A DNA stretch of 64,000 nucleotides, from NCBI GenBank assembly GCA_020854035.1, contig JADZGE010000042.1, positions 1 through 64,000 of the forward strand, read 5' to 3'. Below the pieces are notes generated by a model. The model saw only the letters and a program-made list of their open reading frames with translations. It ran no database searches and was not told where the DNA came from. A program made the position numbers and the translations under genes. Below, in pieces: positions 43,989 through 52,455 of the stretch; positions within the stretch are counted from its first letter, which is position 1, and each line of letters starts with the position of its first letter. The stretch comes from Burkholderiales bacterium (GTDB lineage: Bacteria; Pseudomonadota; Gammaproteobacteria; Burkholderiales; SG8-41).

Positions 43989-44987
43989 TCACTCGGGCTT
44001 CATGCCGGATTCACGGATGATCTTCGTCCACCTCGCGAACTCGGCCCTGATACGCGCGCCGAATTCCTGCGGCGTATTGCCTATCGGCACGGCCGCCGCG
44101 TTGGCGAACCACGATCTCGCCTCCGGCGTCTGCAAATCCTTCACGATCGCGGCATGCAGCAACGAGAGGATCGATTGCGACGTTCCCGCGGGAGCGAATA
44201 CGCCGTACCACTGTTCGGCCTCGTAGCCGGGAACCGTCTCCCCGATCGCGGGAAGCCCGGGCGCCACCGCGTTGCGCTGCGCCGAGACGACGGCGAGCAG
44301 CCGCACCTTGCCCGACTTCGCGAGCGGCAGCGAATTGACCCAGCCGGTGATCATGAGCTGCGTCTCGCCGCTCGCGACCGCGATGAGGCCCTGGGTGCTG
44401 CCCTTGTACGGCACGTGCGCGAGCTTCACCCCGGTCATGCTGCCAAGCAGCACCATGTTGAAGTGGGTCGTCGAAGCGTTTCCCGCGCTCGAATAGAGCA
44501 ACTGTCCCGGTCTTGCCCTGGCGAACGCGATGAATTCCTTCATGCCGCGCACCGGCAGCGAGGGGTGCACCAGCAGCACGGACGTGGTGTTCGCGATCTG
44601 GGTGATCGGAGCGAGTTCGGTCACCGGGTCGAACCCCAGTTTCGCGCCGTAGAGCGCCGGATTGATGGTGATCGGCCCCACCGAGGCGACCATGATGGTG
44701 TAGCCGTCCGGCGGTGAGCGCACGACGGCACCCACGCCTATCTGGCCGCTCGCGCCGGGGCGGGTATCGACGACGACCGATTGGTCGATCCGCTGGCGGA
44801 GATTCTCGGCAACGAGGCGGGCAAGCGCCTCCCCGGTGCTGCCCGGCGGCAGCGGCACGATCATCCGCAGCGGCTTCGCCGGATAGCCCTGGGCATGGGC
44901 GCCGAAGCAGGCGAATGCGAGCAGCGCAAGGGCGCAAAGCCGCTCGCGCCTTCGCGGCTTTCCTCGGGTGACGAATCCGGCGCTCAT
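43989..44987 (-). CDS. TctC/Bug-family periplasmic binding protein
   Basis: A 332-residue Bug protein; the ATG at 44987 follows CTGGAG and leads to a signal core ALALLAFACFGAHAQ. The first ligand loop PLPPGSTGEALAR is exceptional: Gly-Glu replaces the usual Gly-Gly-x-x-Asp, so the normal ligand-contacting Asp is Glu or missing. The second loop is HVPYKGSTQG. It is 73 bp upstream of grdA and probably the first gene of that operon, making its ligand a candidate Grd substrate. Confidence 0.9.
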   Translation of the reverse strand: MSAGFVTRGKPRRRERLCALALLAFACFGAHAQGYPAKPLRMIVPLPPGSTGEALARLVAENLRQRIDQSVVVDTRPGASGQIGVGAVVRSPPDGYTIMVASVGPITINPALYGAKLGFDPVTELAPITQIANTTSVLLVHPSLPVRGMKEFIAFARARPGQLLYSSAGNASTTHFNMVLLGSMTGVKLAHVPYKGSTQGLIAVASGETQLMITGWVNSLPLAKSGKVRLLAVVSAQRNAVAPGLPAIGETVPGYEAEQWYGVFAPAGTSQSILSLLHAAIVKDLQTPEARSWFANAAAVPIGNTPQEFGARIRAEFARWTKIIRESGMKPE

Positions 44988-45010
44988 CCGTTCTCCAGGC
45001 ACAGGCTGCG

Positions 45011-45019
45011 TGCGATAAT
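45011..45019 (+). promoter_or_regulatory. Extended -10 element upstream of the aconitase-family genes
   Basis: TGC-GATAAT is a good extended -10 box 34 bp before the start codon. A TTCTCC 17 bp upstream is a weak -35. It lies in the short gap between divergent operons. Confidence 0.4.
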
Positions 45020-45052
45020 GATAGCAGGCGCCGCAAGCGAGAGGGTACGGCA

Positions 45053-46324
45053 ATGGGAATGACGATGGTCGAGAAAATCCTCGCGCGGCACGCCGGCATC
45101 CACGATGCGAAACCGGGCGATATCGTCGTCTGCGAGGTCGACATGGCCGTTCAGATCGACCTCAGCATTCTCGTCGACGACAGGCTCGCCCTTCCCCGGC
45201 GCATCGCCGATCCGGACCGGGTGGCGTTGATCATGGATCACCGCGTTCCCGCGAGCAAGATCGACGATGCGGCTGCGCACCGGAAGGCGCGGCAATTCGC
45301 CGCGACGCACGGCATCAGGCGTTTTTTCGACGTGGGTCGTTCGGGCATCTGCCATCAGGTGATCCAGGAGAGCGGGCTCGCGCTGCCGGGGCAGATTCTC
45401 GTCTGCTCCGATTCGCACACGATTGCCTCTGGGGTGCTCAACTGCGCCGCGCGGGGCCTGGGGCAGATCGAAATCACCCAGATCATGTGCACCGGCAAGA
45501 CTTGGTTCCGTGTTTCACCCACGATCCTGTTTCGGCTCGAGGGTCGCAAGCCGGCGAACGTCTTCGGCAAGGATATCCTGCTCCACATCGCCGGCCGCTA
45601 CGGCAGCGTCGAGGGTCACAGCGTGGAATTTTCGGGCCCCGGCCTGCGGACACTGCCGCTCGACGATCGCAGCACGATATGCACGATGTGCGCTGAAATC
45701 AGCGCGGACTTCGCGACGATGCCCGCGGACGAGGTGGTGCTGGCGTACCTGGCCTCGCGTACGCAGGCGGCATTCGAATCCGCCGTGGCGGACGACGACG
45801 CGGAGTACGCCGCGATACACGTCGTGAACCTCGAGGCTGTCAGGCCTACGCTCGCCCGCCCGGATTTCATTCCGAACAACACGCTGCCGCTCGAGGCGTT
45901 CGGGGAGCGGGTGAGGATCGACCAGGCGTTCGTGGGTTCGTGCGCCAACGGCAAGCTCGAGGACCTGAAGACCGTCGCCGCCGTCCTGAAGGGACGGCGT
46001 ATCGCGCCGGGTGTCCGCCTCATCGTCACCCCGGCCTCGCAGAAGATCTACCTGGAGGCGTTGCGCGCCGGTTATGTCGAGACGATCGTCGAGACCGGCG
46101 CGCTCGTCACCAACTCGACTTGCGGTGCGTGCGCGGGGGGGCATATGGGCGTGGTGGGCCCCGGCGAAGTCTGCATCACCTCCAGTACGCGCAATTTCCG
46201 CGGCCGCATGGGCAGCCCGGACGCGAGGATCTACATGGCGTCCTCGGCGACGGTCGCCGCATCCGCGGTCCTGGGCTACATCGCCGATCCGACGCCGTTT
46301 CTCGTCGAGGCAGGCGTGGCATGA
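45053..46324 (+). CDS. Aconitase/isopropylmalate-isomerase-family large subunit
   Basis: A 423-residue LeuC-type protein. Signatures: VCSDSHTIASGVLNCAARGL, QAFVGSCANGKLEDLKTVAA and NSTCGACAGGHMGVVGPGEV, the last two giving the three [4Fe-4S] ligand cysteines. It catalyses reversible hydration/dehydration of a 2- or 3-hydroxy di- or tricarboxylate. No leuA or leuB is near, so leucine synthesis is unlikely; a catabolic isomerase such as a (homo)aconitase or methyl-malate enzyme is more plausible. It overlaps the small subunit by ATGA. It is divergent from the grdA operon. Confidence 0.85.
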   Translation: MGMTMVEKILARHAGIHDAKPGDIVVCEVDMAVQIDLSILVDDRLALPRRIADPDRVALIMDHRVPASKIDDAAAHRKARQFAATHGIRRFFDVGRSGICHQVIQESGLALPGQILVCSDSHTIASGVLNCAARGLGQIEITQIMCTGKTWFRVSPTILFRLEGRKPANVFGKDILLHIAGRYGSVEGHSVEFSGPGLRTLPLDDRSTICTMCAEISADFATMPADEVVLAYLASRTQAAFESAVADDDAEYAAIHVVNLEAVRPTLARPDFIPNNTLPLEAFGERVRIDQAFVGSCANGKLEDLKTVAAVLKGRRIAPGVRLIVTPASQKIYLEALRAGYVETIVETGALVTNSTCGACAGGHMGVVGPGEVCITSSTRNFRGRMGSPDARIYMASSATVAASAVLGYIADPTPFLVEAGVA

Positions 46325-46827
46325 GCGGGAACAACGCGATTCGGGAGGGCCGCGCATGGGTGTTCGCGGAGGCGAATCTCAACACCGACCTCATGATGCC
46401 TACGCGCGGCTACCCGTTGCCGCTCGCGGAGCGGGCCAGGTTGATATTCGCCACCTACCGCCCGGGGTGGGCGGAACAGGTCGAGCCGGGTGACGTGCTG
46501 ATCGCGGGCCGCAACTTCGGCGCGGGCTCGGCGCGCCCCGCTGCCGAGATATTGCGCGTGCTCGGAATCGGGGCGCTGGTGGCGGAGACGATCAACGGTC
46601 TGTTCTTCCGGAACTGCGTCAACTACGCGCTGCCCGCCATGGAGTGCGCGGGCGTACTCGACGCGGTGACCGAAGGGGACACCGTGCGGGTGGACGTAGC
46701 CGAAGGTCTATTGCTGAACAGGCGAACCGGCCGGACGCTGCGTGGACCGAAAATGCCGCCGCTCCTCCTCGATATCGTGAACGCCGGCGGCACATACGAC
46801 CGGCTGCGGCGGGACGGCTACCTGTGA
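46321..46827 (+). CDS. Aconitase/isopropylmalate-isomerase-family small subunit
   Basis: A 168-residue LeuD-type swivel domain. The substrate loop is AGRNFGAGSARPAAEILRVL; the usual S-S-R-E is S-A-R-P, so one Ser and the Glu of the canonical motif differ, pointing to a substrate other than isopropylmalate. It continues VAETINGLFFRNCVNYALP. Translationally coupled to the large subunit. The 133 bp that follow hold nothing recognisable. Confidence 0.85.
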   Translation: MSGNNAIREGRAWVFAEANLNTDLMMPTRGYPLPLAERARLIFATYRPGWAEQVEPGDVLIAGRNFGAGSARPAAEILRVLGIGALVAETINGLFFRNCVNYALPAMECAGVLDAVTEGDTVRVDVAEGLLLNRRTGRTLRGPKMPPLLLDIVNAGGTYDRLRRDGYL

Positions 46828-46960
46828 ACCGAACCGGTGCGCCGCGCGGCGCGTTTCACGGCCGTCAGGTAGCGGCGATTGCTCTCTTCGCGCCAGCGAT
46901 GAATCGCGCGCTCGCCGCACCGGCGGACGCTCCGCGGATGACGGCCGATTCGGACCCGGC

Positions 46961-49315
46961 ATGAACCCGAACGACAAGGGCGTCGGCGCCTCGCTGCGGC
47001 GCAAGGAAGACCGCCGGTTCCTCGCCGGGCGCGGCCAGTTCGTCGCGGATATCCGGCGCCCGGGCATGCTGGAAGTCGCTTTCGTGCGAGCACCGGTGGC
47101 GCACGCGCGGATCACCCGAGCGAGCAAGCCGGCGGGCGTGGAGGATCGCGTGTGGTTCATGAGCGACCTTGCCGGCGTGAAGCCGATACGCGCGGTATCG
47201 GGTCTTCCGGGATTCAAGCCGTCCGACCTGTGGCCGCTCGCCCGGGGCAAGGTGCGGCACGTGGGCGAGGCCATCGCGATGTGCGTGGGGCGCACGCGCG
47301 CCGAGGCAGAGGATATCGCGGGGCAGGTGGAGATCGAGTACGAGGACCTGCCCGCGGTGGTGGACATGAAGGACGCGCGGACGCGACCCGCGGCGCTCGT
47401 GCACGAAGAATGGGGTGACAACGTCTTCCTCGAAACGCTGGTCGACGACGATCTCGAGGCGGTCCGCGGCTCGGCCGCGGTCTGCGTGCGCCGGCACCTG
47501 CGCACCGCCCGCCAGGCGATGTCGCCCATCGAGGGACGCGGCGTGCTCTGCGAGTGGAACGAACGCCTGGGCCAGCTCGAGATGGTGAGCGCGACGCAGA
47601 TGCCGCACATCAACCGGGCCGGCCTCTCCGAGTGCCTCGGCATCGACCAGGGCGCGATCCGCGTCATCGCTCCCGATGTCGGCGGCGGCTTCGGCTACAA
47701 GGGGATACTGCTCGCGGAGGAGGTCTGCCTTGCATGGCTCGCGCGGCGCCTGCGCCGGCCCGTGCGCTGGCTCGAGGACCGGCGCGAGCAGCTCACGGCG
47801 AACGCCAATTGCCGCGAGCACGACTACGAGATCGCGCTCTACGCGGATCGCGACGGGCGCCTCCTTGCGATCGACTGCGATGCGACCGTCGATTCGGGCG
47901 CTTATTCGCTCTACCCCTTCTCCGCCTGCCTGGAAGCCGCGCAGGTGAGCTCCATCCTCCCCGGGCCGTACAAGATGGACCGCTACCGCTGCCGCACGTG
48001 GTCCGTGGCGACGAACAAGCCGGGAATACTCCCGTACCGGGGCGTCGGGCGCACCGGGGTGTGCTTCGCGCTCGAGGTGACGCTCGACGCCGTCGCCCGC
48101 GCGCTCGGCAAGGAGGCGCACGAGGTGCGCCTTGCGAACCTCGTGCGCCCGGGCGAGATGCCGTACCGGAACATCACCGGCAAGCATTTCGATTCCGGGG
48201 ACTATCCCGGGGCCGTGCGCCGAGCGGTGGCGGAGATCGATCTTTCCCGCTGGCGGGCCCGGCAGAAAGCGGGCGAGCCGGACGGCCGCCGCATCGGGGT
48301 CGGCATGGCCGTGTACTGCGAGCAGGCGGCGCACGGCACCTCGGTGTATCACGGCTGGGGCATCCCCATGGTCCCCGGGCACGAGCAGTGCGCGGCGCGA
48401 CTCACGCCGGACGGCGTGCTCGAGCTGCGCATCGGCGCGCATTCGCACGGCCAGGGGCTGGAAACCACGCTGGCGCAGGTCGCCCACGAGATCACGGGCG
48501 TCGATCCGGAGAACGTGCGCGTGGTCCACGGCGATACCGCTCTTACGCCGTACTCGACGGGCACGTGGGGCTCGCGCTGCATGGTGATGTCGGGCGGTGC
48601 GGTGGCGGGCGCGTGTCGCGAGATCGCCGCGCGCGTGACGAAGCTGGCGGCGCACATGCTCGGCACGGGGCCGGAGGCGCTGCAGCTGCGCGATGGCGGC
48701 GTGCACGTCAGGGGAAGCGATCGCTGCGTGAGTCTCGCGGAGGTGGCGCACCTCTGGTACCGCCAGCCGCAGCTCCTGCCGCCCGACGCGAATCCCGCCG
48801 GCCTCGAGACCGTGGCGGGCTACAAGGCGAAGGTCGATACCGGCACGTTCAGCTACGCGTGCCATGCCGTGGCCGCCGCGGTCGACATCGAAACCGGGCA
48901 CGTGGAACTGCTCGACTACGTGGTGGTCGAGGACGGCGGCAGGCTCGTCAATCCCATGGTGGTGGACGGGCAGGTCTACGGCGGGACCGCGCAGGGTATC
49001 GGCACGGCGCTCTACGAGGAAATGCCCTATGACAACGAGGGACAGCCGCTCGCCTCGACGCTCGCGGACTACATCCTCCCGGGGGCGACCGAGGTGCCGG
49101 CGGTGCGGATCGTGCACATGGAATATCCGTCCCCCCACACCGAATTCGGCCAGAAAGGCATCGGCGAGGGCGGAGCGATCGCCCCCCCGGCTGCGATACT
49201 CAACGCGGTGAACGATGCGCTCGCGCCGCTCGGCGTCGAGATCACCGAGACCCCGGTCACGCCGCGCCGGGTGCTCGACGCGCTCGCGGCGGGGCGGCAC
49301 GGAGTGAGTTCGTGA
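46961..49315 (+). CDS. Molybdenum hydroxylase large subunit (xanthine dehydrogenase/CoxL family)
   Basis: A 784-residue Mo-cofactor subunit: GVGASLRRKEDRRFLAGRGQ start, DVGGGFGYKGILLAEEVCLA, LPYRGVGRTGVCFALEVTLD and the catalytic Glu in GQKGIGEGGAIAPPAAILNA. The V-A-Y-R-C-S-F-R loop of true CO dehydrogenase is replaced by L-P-Y-R-G-V-G-R, so this is not a CODH; it hydroxylates an unknown organic substrate. It overlaps the FAD subunit by GTGA. Order L-M-S is followed by a CoxG-like fusion. Confidence 0.9.
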   Translation: MNPNDKGVGASLRRKEDRRFLAGRGQFVADIRRPGMLEVAFVRAPVAHARITRASKPAGVEDRVWFMSDLAGVKPIRAVSGLPGFKPSDLWPLARGKVRHVGEAIAMCVGRTRAEAEDIAGQVEIEYEDLPAVVDMKDARTRPAALVHEEWGDNVFLETLVDDDLEAVRGSAAVCVRRHLRTARQAMSPIEGRGVLCEWNERLGQLEMVSATQMPHINRAGLSECLGIDQGAIRVIAPDVGGGFGYKGILLAEEVCLAWLARRLRRPVRWLEDRREQLTANANCREHDYEIALYADRDGRLLAIDCDATVDSGAYSLYPFSACLEAAQVSSILPGPYKMDRYRCRTWSVATNKPGILPYRGVGRTGVCFALEVTLDAVARALGKEAHEVRLANLVRPGEMPYRNITGKHFDSGDYPGAVRRAVAEIDLSRWRARQKAGEPDGRRIGVGMAVYCEQAAHGTSVYHGWGIPMVPGHEQCAARLTPDGVLELRIGAHSHGQGLETTLAQVAHEITGVDPENVRVVHGDTALTPYSTGTWGSRCMVMSGGAVAGACREIAARVTKLAAHMLGTGPEALQLRDGGVHVRGSDRCVSLAEVAHLWYRQPQLLPPDANPAGLETVAGYKAKVDTGTFSYACHAVAAAVDIETGHVELLDYVVVEDGGRLVNPMVVDGQVYGGTAQGIGTALYEEMPYDNEGQPLASTLADYILPGATEVPAVRIVHMEYPSPHTEFGQKGIGEGGAIAPPAAILNAVNDALAPLGVEITETPVTPRRVLDALAAGRHGVSS

Positions 49316-50124
49316 AGCCGGTCGCCTTCGATTACGCGAGGCCCGCGACGGTCGCCGCAGCGGTGGAACTGCTCGCCTCGGCAAACGGGAGCGCAAAAGT
49401 CATCGCGGGCGGACAGTCGCTCGGCCCGATGCTCAACCTGCGCCTCGCCCAGCCCGGGCTGCTCGTCGACATACGGCGCATACCCGGGTTGAACGAGGTG
49501 AAGAGCGCGCCGGGCGGCTACCTCGTCGGGAGCTGCGTCACCCATGCGGCCATAGAGGACGGCGAGATACCGGATTTCACGCGCGGGTTCATGCGGAAGG
49601 TCGCGGCGGGCATAGCCTACCGGGCGGTCCGCAACCGGGGCACGATCGGGGGCAGCGTCTGCCATGCCGATCCGGCGGCGGACTGGCTGACGGCGCTCAC
49701 GTTGCTCTCGGCGGTTGCGGTGATCGAGGGGCCCGGCGGACGCCGCGAAATGCTCATGACTGAATTCGTGACGGGACCCTTCGAAACGCGGCTTGAGCCC
49801 GGAGAACTCCTCCTCGGCATGCGGGTTCCCGCGCTCTCCGCACGATCCCGCTGGTCGTACCGCAAGATCCAGCGCAAACCCGGGGAGTTCGGAGAGGCGA
49901 TAGGTGCCATGCTGCGCGACGATGATTCCGGGATATGCAGGGCGGTGATCGGCGCCGCGAGCGGGCCGCCGCGTGTGATCGAGGATGCCGGGTTCCTGGC
50001 AGGCGAATGGGATAGGCGACGGGTGCACGCCGCGCTCGAGGAGGCCGGTGTCGCGGATGACGCCTACCGGGCCCGGCTGCACGGCGCCGCCCTCAGGCGG
50101 GCGGCGGCGGAGCTTGCCGCATGA
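49312..50124 (+). CDS. Molybdenum hydroxylase FAD-binding subunit (CoxM family)
   Basis: A 270-residue FAD subunit. FAD motifs: AKVIAGGQSLGPMLNLRLAQ and RNRGTIGGSVCHADPAADWL. It passes electrons from the iron-sulfur subunit to an acceptor. GTG start overlapping the large subunit; its stop overlaps the next ATG. Confidence 0.92.
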   Translation: MKPVAFDYARPATVAAAVELLASANGSAKVIAGGQSLGPMLNLRLAQPGLLVDIRRIPGLNEVKSAPGGYLVGSCVTHAAIEDGEIPDFTRGFMRKVAAGIAYRAVRNRGTIGGSVCHADPAADWLTALTLLSAVAVIEGPGGRREMLMTEFVTGPFETRLEPGELLLGMRVPALSARSRWSYRKIQRKPGEFGEAIGAMLRDDDSGICRAVIGAASGPPRVIEDAGFLAGEWDRRRVHAALEEAGVADDAYRARLHGAALRRAAAELAA

Positions 50125-50615
50125 TGGGGAAAAAGCGCCTCTGCCTCACCGTGAACGGAAAGCCCGTCGAAGCCGACGTCGAGCCGCGCCAGCACCTCGC
50201 CGACTTCATCCGCGACGAGCTCAACCTCACCGGGACGCACATCGGGTGCGAGCACGGGGTGTGCGGCGCGTGCACGCTCAACCTCGACGGGAAGCCGGCA
50301 CGCTCCTGCATAACCTACGCCGTGGCCTGCGATGGCGCCGAGGTGCGCACCATCGAGGGCTTCGACGACGACGACACGATGGCCGAACTGCGCGAAGCGT
50401 TTTCCGCCGAGCACGCGCTCCAGTGCGGCTACTGCACGCCCGGGATGCTCGTCACGGCGCGCGATATCGTCTTGCGCCTGCCCGAGGCGGACGAGGCGCG
50501 GATACGGCTCGAGCTTTCGGGCAACCTGTGCCGGTGTACCGGCTACGTCGGCATCGTGCGCGCGATCGCGAAGGTGCTCGCGGCCCGCAGGAAGGGCGCG
50601 CGCGATGCAGCTTGA
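50121..50615 (+). CDS. Molybdenum hydroxylase 2Fe-2S subunit (CoxS family)
   Basis: A 164-residue protein with two [2Fe-2S] clusters: the plant-ferredoxin type GCEHGVCGACTLNLDGKPAR with a fourth Cys in SCITYAVA, and the helical type ALQCGYCTPGMLVTA plus GNLCRCTGYVGIV. It completes the L-M-S hydroxylase. Its last 11 bp overlap the CoxG-DUF1116 gene. Confidence 0.95.
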   Translation: MMGKKRLCLTVNGKPVEADVEPRQHLADFIRDELNLTGTHIGCEHGVCGACTLNLDGKPARSCITYAVACDGAEVRTIEGFDDDDTMAELREAFSAEHALQCGYCTPGMLVTARDIVLRLPEADEARIRLELSGNLCRCTGYVGIVRAIAKVLAARRKGARDAA

Positions 50616-52374
50616 GCAATCCTTCGATCTCCCCGTGCGGCGCGAGGCGGCCTGGGCTGCCTTCCAGGACGTCACCCTGCTGGTTTCCTGCCTGCCCGGC
50701 GCGTCGCTCGTCGGCGATCCCGCGGCCGACCCGCTCGCGTTCCGGTTCGCGGTGAAGCTGGGGCCGATCACGGCGAACTTCTCCGGCCAGGGCAAGCTCT
50801 CGTACGAAGACGGTTACCGGGGAACGCTGTCGGGCGGCGGCACCGATCGCGCGACGGGCTCGCGCGTGAAGGGCAGCGCGACGTTCGACCTGCGGGAAAC
50901 CGGGAGCGGCACGCAGGTGCGACTGCTGATCGACTACGCGCTGACCGGCGCCCTCGCTCAGTTCAGCCGGACCGGCATCGTGAGGGAGCTTGCCGACGGG
51001 ATCACGCGGCAGTTCGCCGCGAACCTGCGGAGCGGCCTGACCGCGCACCTGCCGGGCGCCCCGGACGGCGCATCCCGCGCGGCGGCGGAGCCACCGGCGG
51101 GGGGAGAGCGGCTCGACGCCGGTCGCCTGCTCTGGAATGCCATCAAGGCGCGAGTGCGGGGCGCGCCTGCGACCGGACCGGCGCCCGTCGAACGGGATGC
51201 GCCGGGCCTTGCCGCGCTCGTCGGCGCCCGCCCGCAATGGACGAACCTCACGCCCGCGGGAAAGGTGGTCGCGCTGGATGGCCGGTGGTTGCTGCACGCC
51301 GGACCGCCTCTTGCCGATTCCTCGCGTCCACCGGCTCCGGTGCTCTCGTCGGCCGTGCTCGCGTGCCTCCATGAAGAATGGGCGCAAACGGAAGAGGAAG
51401 CCGAGCGCCTCGTGGCGAGCGGTGAGGTGCGGCTCGAACCGGCCCAGGACCATCGTTGCGTGACGCCGCTCGCGGCGGTGGTGAGCCCGAAGACGACCCT
51501 CATCGTCGTGGAGGATCCGGCGCGGCTTGCGCCCCCGGCGTACGCACCGCTCGGCACGCCCGGTGCTCCCGATCCGCGGTTCGGCACGCGCGAGCGCGCG
51601 ATACTCGGGCAGCTCGCCCGGCGGGACGGCGAGCACGCACGGGCGCTCGCGGCCGCCCTGGCGGAGCCCGTCGACCTCGTTTCCATCGCGGCCGAAGCGC
51701 TCGCGAAGGGTGACGATCTCCACCACCGGACGACGTCAGCCGCGCAACTTCTCGCCGCCCGGCTCGCGGGGCGCTGCGCCGGCCCGCGGCAATCCCCCGG
51801 CGCGCTGATGAACGCTCTTGCGGAGACGCCGCTCTTCTTCCTCACGTTCTGGATGGCCGCCGCGAAGCTCATCCTGTCCGCCGCCGAGCGGCAGGAACCG
51901 CGGACCCTGGTTACCCGGATGGGCGGAAACGGCGAGGTGTTCGGGATTTCGCTGGCCGCGCATCCCGACGCTTGGATCACCGTTCCGGCCACGGCGCCGC
52001 TGGGGCCCCGCATTCCGGGCACGGAGCCGGGCGCTGTGGTGTTGGGCGCAATCGGCGACGACGCCGTGATCGACGCGTTGGGCTTCGGGGCACAGGCGCC
52101 GCACGTCGCGCCCGACCTGCGCGCCGGGCTGAAGTCGTTCCTGCCGCCGGGGGCGGCGGCGAGCGCGGATCTGCTCGCAGCGGAGCATCCCGCGTTTGCC
52201 GCGGCGCGCGTGCGGGTGGGGCTCGATGCCGCGCGCGCGGCGCAGCACGCGGGGACGGTCCTGGTGACGCTGGCGATGGTGGAGGCGACGGGACGCATGG
52301 GCCTGCTGGGCCACGGGGTATTCGTGCCCGGCAAGGGGCTTTTCGCCCGTGCCGCCGGGGCGATTGATTGCTAG
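50605..52374 (+). CDS. CoxG-like SRPBCC domain fused to DUF1116
   Basis: A 589-residue fusion. Residues 1-150 are CoxG-like (SFDLPVRREAAWAAFQDVTL, LVSCLPGASLVGD, VKGSATFDLRE), a domain linked to maturation or membrane attachment of Mo hydroxylases. Residues about 205-589 are DUF1116 (GRWLLHAGPPLADS, VTPLAAVVSPKTTLIVVEDP, KGDDLHHRTTSAAQLLAARL, FFLTFWMAAAKLILSA, VFVPGKGLFARAAG), known from the FdrA/AllG group of allantoin-oxamate metabolism. No fdrA is near. Start overlaps coxS by 11 bp. Confidence 0.82.
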   Translation: MQLEQSFDLPVRREAAWAAFQDVTLLVSCLPGASLVGDPAADPLAFRFAVKLGPITANFSGQGKLSYEDGYRGTLSGGGTDRATGSRVKGSATFDLRETGSGTQVRLLIDYALTGALAQFSRTGIVRELADGITRQFAANLRSGLTAHLPGAPDGASRAAAEPPAGGERLDAGRLLWNAIKARVRGAPATGPAPVERDAPGLAALVGARPQWTNLTPAGKVVALDGRWLLHAGPPLADSSRPPAPVLSSAVLACLHEEWAQTEEEAERLVASGEVRLEPAQDHRCVTPLAAVVSPKTTLIVVEDPARLAPPAYAPLGTPGAPDPRFGTRERAILGQLARRDGEHARALAAALAEPVDLVSIAAEALAKGDDLHHRTTSAAQLLAARLAGRCAGPRQSPGALMNALAETPLFFLTFWMAAAKLILSAAERQEPRTLVTRMGGNGEVFGISLAAHPDAWITVPATAPLGPRIPGTEPGAVVLGAIGDDAVIDALGFGAQAPHVAPDLRAGLKSFLPPGAAASADLLAAEHPAFAAARVRVGLDAARAAQHAGTVLVTLAMVEATGRMGLLGHGVFVPGKGLFARAAGAIDC

Positions 52375-52455
52375 GGCGATCGAGAACCGCGGGCCGGCGC
52401 GTCAGGATCCGCGGGAAATGGGATTGATTGCGACGAAATTGCGTGGAGGGACGCC

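Noticed and set aside
45053..46827. Leucine biosynthesis genes leuC and leuD
   Set aside because: No leuA or leuB nearby, and the small-subunit substrate loop differs from the biosynthetic form.
46961..50615. Aerobic carbon monoxide dehydrogenase (coxMSL)
   Set aside because: The large subunit lacks the V-A-Y-R-C-S-F-R active-site loop; the aligned residues are L-P-Y-R-G-V-G-R. Gene order is L-M-S. It is a general molybdenum hydroxylase.
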